Positions 5,428 through 7,802 of a DNA stretch of 7,802 nt are shown here, piece by piece. The notes beneath the pieces are model-generated. The model did no database searches and was not told the origin of the DNA. It was given only the letters and a program-made list of their open reading frames with translations. Location: assembly GCA_029784825.1 (NCBI GenBank), contig JAFMAU010000080.1:1-7802 (forward strand), written 5' to 3'. Numbering within the stretch: position 1 is the first letter of the stretch; every line of letters starts with the position of its first letter. The position numbers were made by a program, and so were the translations under genes. The stretch is from Nitrososphaerota archaeon. GTDB lineage: Archaea; Thermoproteota; Nitrososphaeria; Nitrososphaerales; UBA183.

Positions 5428-7347
5428 CTATGAAGGGACGTGCTTCCTCCTCAGCCTAAACACGAATAATCCTACAACCGCTGCCCCAGCCAAGGCTGCT
5501 CCCAGGGCGGCGAAAAGGAGGGCGCTGTCTGTGCCCCACTGGGCGGTGATTAGCTCGGGAGATGTGATGACCGTCGAACCACTCGCCAGGTCTGAGGAGA
5601 AACTGCCTGCCCATCCTAGGAACCTCTGATAGACGAGCGGGCCTCCCGAAGACGTCTCATGGATGGAATAGGCGACTGAGGTTCCCCTCCTGTACCAGCC
5701 TGACCCCGTGGTGTTTCCTATCGGACTGAGCACGCGAAACTGGTAGTATGTCGCATATCTCGCCGTGAAGTTCATGGGGGCCGAAGCGGTGACACTGATT
5801 GCACGCCCTGTCGAGTTCCCAATTCCGACGAAGACGTACCTCGTCTGGTCCGACGGCTGGATCTGCTCCGGGACCGAAATGGAGGTCGCAGTATCGTTGA
5901 AGGTCCCGAAGACGGCGGCTCCTGACTGGCCTGTATCCAGCATGGCGGTCCTTCCGCCGAATGTGAAGTTGACCGGCACCCCTGCGAGGGGCTCTGAATC
6001 CGACACCACTCTCACAGTGTACGTCACTGGAGCGATGACGGGTGCAAAGATGAAAGAGACTGTTGCCGTAGTGGCCCCCGCCCCCTCAAGGACGACGGTG
6101 ATGTTCGCAACGTTCGCGCTGCCAGCTGCAAGTGTCCCGATGGCGTATCCGAGGGCGGACGCATCAACGCTTGAGGGGACGGTCACGAGAGCATTCGAGG
6201 ACGAAACGTAGACAGTGGCCGGCCCGTAGGGAACCGGCTGGGTTCCATGGTAGAACCCAACTGAGAAGCTGTAAGCCTCCCCGACCCTCATCTCTTGAGC
6301 GACCGACAGCTTCAGGGTGGGCCTGAACGGCCCGACCACCCTGACCGTAAGGGGAAGAGCAACCAGACCAGGGGCTACAGCTGTGACCTGGGCCGTCCCG
6401 GTGGCGTTCGCGTAGACCGGGAAGGTCGCGCTGTCTGTGCCGCTCAGGACGACCTGACTGTTCAGAGGTTCCACGACGCTTGAGTTGCTCGAGAAGAGAC
6501 TGAGGGTGACTGTCCCCTCGGCGGGGGCGAAAGTGGCATTGAACAGCGAGACCGACAGGAACTCGGGGCCCCGAGCGGTGAGGTTAGCTCCAGGAGGACC
6601 GACCATCGCCTCTTGCGGGTTAGCCCCCTGGGGCGACAGGCCGACAGCCGCTGTGGCCGAAGTGAAGCCAGAGGCGGCGGCGGTTATCGACAGGTACGGC
6701 GTCGTGAGGGAAAGGTTCGAAGGCACGGGGATGCTGAAGTAGGCATCTGAGGCTCCCGGCTGCACCTCCACGCTCTGCTGGGGTACGCCCTGAACGGAAG
6801 CGGCGACGAAGACCTGGACTCCTGCAGGAGTCTCAAATGGCATGCCTGATGCGGTCAGCCCGACCCGCAGGTGGAGCGTGTCGCCGGGGGAGACGGGGTT
6901 GTTCATCGGCTCGAATTGGAGGGCGAAGTCGCTGAAGACTGAGGTGGAGACTTGGACAGACCCGGATAGGAACCCGTCCGCCGTGGCAGTCAGCCTCGCC
7001 GACCCCTGAATTCCTGCCTTCGCCTGCGCCTCCGCGTGAGACTTTCCGAAGGGGATGGTCACCTGTTGCATGACGCCCGCCACGGCCGGATCTGACGAGT
7101 AGAGGCTGACCTTGATGTCCTGCCTCGCGGGAGACGGGTTTCCGTTCACGTCGACCAGCTGGACTATGACGACTCCGGACCCACCAGGCGGCAACTGGCT
7201 TGGTATCGCGGTGAGGCTGATCGAGACCGGCGGCAGGAGGACGCCGGACCCCATGGGCTGAGTCGCCTGTGCGGCTTGAATTCTAGGAAGCGCGCAGGGC
7301 AGCAGGAGAAGGCAGATCGCGGCTAGGACCAGCGGGGTTCGCTTCAC
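5428..7347 (-). CDS. Secreted, membrane-anchored multi-domain (Ig-like) surface protein
   Basis: A 639-residue extracellular protein that I cannot assign to a named family. It starts with a Sec-type signal (MKRTP, then a hydrophobic core 6-20, cleavage near residue 25). About five beta-rich, Ig/Big-like modules of 80-100 residues follow, as judged by repeated patterns such as SVSLTAIPSQLPPGGSG and LTATADGFLSGSVQV. Residues ~530-607 form an archaeal surface-protein repeat (GSGWYRRGTSVAYSI, then FLGWAGS and ITAQWG). A single span (609-630) and a basic tail (RLRRKH) anchor it in the membrane, leaving the rest outside. There are eleven N-X-S/T sequons, and the mature part has no cysteine, consistent with a glycosylated cell-surface protein. 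The start is GTG with no Shine-Dalgarno sequence; a TATA-like TTAAAA about 25 bases upstream suggests a leaderless mRNA. It may be an adhesin or cell-wall component; no enzymatic motif is visible. Confidence 0.88.
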   Translation of the reverse strand: MKRTPLVLAAICLLLLPCALPRIQAAQATQPMGSGVLLPPVSISLTAIPSQLPPGGSGVVIVQLVDVNGNPSPARQDIKVSLYSSDPAVAGVMQQVTIPFGKSHAEAQAKAGIQGSARLTATADGFLSGSVQVSTSVFSDFALQFEPMNNPVSPGDTLHLRVGLTASGMPFETPAGVQVFVAASVQGVPQQSVEVQPGASDAYFSIPVPSNLSLTTPYLSITAAASGFTSATAAVGLSPQGANPQEAMVGPPGANLTARGPEFLSVSLFNATFAPAEGTVTLSLFSSNSSVVEPLNSQVVLSGTDSATFPVYANATGTAQVTAVAPGLVALPLTVRVVGPFRPTLKLSVAQEMRVGEAYSFSVGFYHGTQPVPYGPATVYVSSSNALVTVPSSVDASALGYAIGTLAAGSANVANITVVLEGAGATTATVSFIFAPVIAPVTYTVRVVSDSEPLAGVPVNFTFGGRTAMLDTGQSGAAVFGTFNDTATSISVPEQIQPSDQTRYVFVGIGNSTGRAISVTASAPMNFTARYATYYQFRVLSPIGNTTGSGWYRRGTSVAYSIHETSSGGPLVYQRFLGWAGSFSSDLASGSTVITSPELITAQWGTDSALLFAALGAALAGAAVVGLFVFRLRRKHVPS

Positions 7348-7360
7348 GCCGGAGGAGTAG

Positions 7361-7380
7361 CCCGCGGGTTTTAAGGCGGG
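7361..7380. promoter_or_regulatory. Shared divergent promoter with central TATA-like TTTTAA
   Basis: TTTTAA at 7369-7374 (TTAAAA on the - strand) is the only AT-rich hexamer between two GTG starts at 7347 (leftward) and 7396 (rightward), and its centre is equidistant from both (24.5 bases). That is the distance expected from an archaeal TATA box to the start of a leaderless mRNA, in both directions. It is flanked by a perfect inverted repeat, CCCGC (7361-7365) and GCGGG (7376-7380), which could be an operator or simply GC-rich flanks. No canonical BRE is obvious. Confidence 0.5.
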
Positions 7381-7395
7381 CCAGGCTTCCGCTTC

Positions 7396-7802
7396 GTGGC
7401 CAGAGTTTCAGCAGGCAGGCTCTACTTCGCCGTTCTCGGGTTTGCAGCCACGCTGGTTCTCTACATGGTCCTTCGGAGCGTCAGTTCCCTGTCGGGGCTC
7501 TCTAAGGGGTTCGTCCTTGGCTTCGCCCTATCCGAGGCGGTGACCCTCGTGGCCTTTCCACTCCTGCTTGGCCTGTTCCACGTAAGCTTGGAGAGCAAGG
7601 TCCCGATGAGCGGCGTCTGGGACGCCTTCCGCAGGGCCCGCCCCGGAGTCCGTGAGGTCAAAGAGGACAGGGCTGTCAGGCTCACTAGGAGCATTCCCCT
7701 TCTGAACGGGCTCGCCGAAAGAGTGGAGCGGAGCATCAGGAGTGACGTCGTGAAGAGCGGGATGCAGCTGGACCCCTACGCCTTTGCTGCCAGGTACTCG
7801 TT
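7396..7802 (+). CDS. N-terminal part of a membrane protein, possibly type II secretion F / TadC family; 3' end outside window
   Basis: The frame stays open from a GTG at 7396 to the window end (135 full codons, no stop), so the gene continues beyond the window. An in-frame TAA at 7372-7374 fixes the upstream limit. Two hydrophobic spans are visible, about residues 9-29 and 39-63, followed by a charged cytoplasmic-type stretch (DAFRRARPGVREVKEDRAVR). Then comes PLLNGLAERVERSIRSDVVK and SGMQLDPYAFAARYS. This last part resembles the start of T2SSF-domain proteins (TadC, FlaJ), in which a 'rrAGi.lsp.ef' segment precedes the first F-domain helix. If so, it would be a membrane platform component of a type IV pilus-like assembly system. 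The assignment rests on a short, generic pattern, so an unrelated two-span membrane protein remains possible. It is divergent from the surface protein and appears to share its promoter. Confidence 0.6.
   Translation, partial: MARVSAGRLYFAVLGFAATLVLYMVLRSVSSLSGLSKGFVLGFALSEAVTLVAFPLLLGLFHVSLESKVPMSGVWDAFRRARPGVREVKEDRAVRLTRSIPLLNGLAERVERSIRSDVVKSGMQLDPYAFAARYS

Noticed and set aside
5765..6211. Open frame on the + strand inside the surface-protein gene
   Set aside because: It is antisense to a 639-residue protein with signal peptide, repeat domain and anchor; no independent features or start signal.
7461..7736. A 91-codon - strand frame near the right end
   Set aside because: It is antisense to the open frame from 7396, which has membrane spans and a promoter; the - strand reading is Ser/Arg/Leu-rich without a pattern.

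Overview
The window looks archaeal. Two regulators end in the HTH_10 (bacterio-opsin-activator type) helix-turn-helix found in archaea. Several genes that start a transcription unit have a TATA-like hexamer about 25 to 29 bases before the start codon and no Shine-Dalgarno sequence, as expected for leaderless archaeal mRNAs. A secreted protein ends in a glycine-tryptophan-rich repeat domain and one membrane anchor, an architecture common in archaeal surface proteins. The DNA is GC-rich. A Thermoproteota/Nitrososphaeria-like or Thermoplasmata-like lineage is plausible, but the sequence alone does not settle it.

Left part (1-1086): the C-terminal part of one HTH_10 regulator (+ strand) converges on a complete HTH_10 regulator (- strand). 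They share about 28 of 61 C-terminal residues and are paralogues. The complete one is transcribed divergently from the operon that follows and carries two CX4C pairs in its sensor part.

Middle (1087-4976): a tight four-gene + strand operon encodes a DrrA-type ABC ATPase, an ABC-2 permease, an MFS transporter with features of the sugar-porter/aromatic-acid symporter groups, and a nitroreductase-family flavoprotein. Gaps are 2 and 25 bases, followed by a 4-base overlap. The gene set suggests export plus reductive modification of small toxic organics such as quinones, nitro compounds or antibiotics, possibly controlled by the divergent Cys-bearing regulator. That functional link is inference. 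The ATPase has two peculiarities: an Asn where the H-loop His normally lies, and all four of its cysteines in a C-terminal CGCG motif and a C-X3-C tail.

Right part (4977-7802): a 451-base gap holds a decayed IS5-like transposase fragment (- strand) and little else that can be recognised. It is followed by a 639-residue secreted, membrane-anchored, multi-domain surface protein (- strand) and, divergently, the beginning of a membrane protein that may belong to the type II secretion F/TadC family and runs off the window. These two divergent genes appear to share one promoter, with a TATA-like hexamer exactly midway between their GTG starts.

No RNA genes, CRISPR arrays or complete mobile elements were seen.
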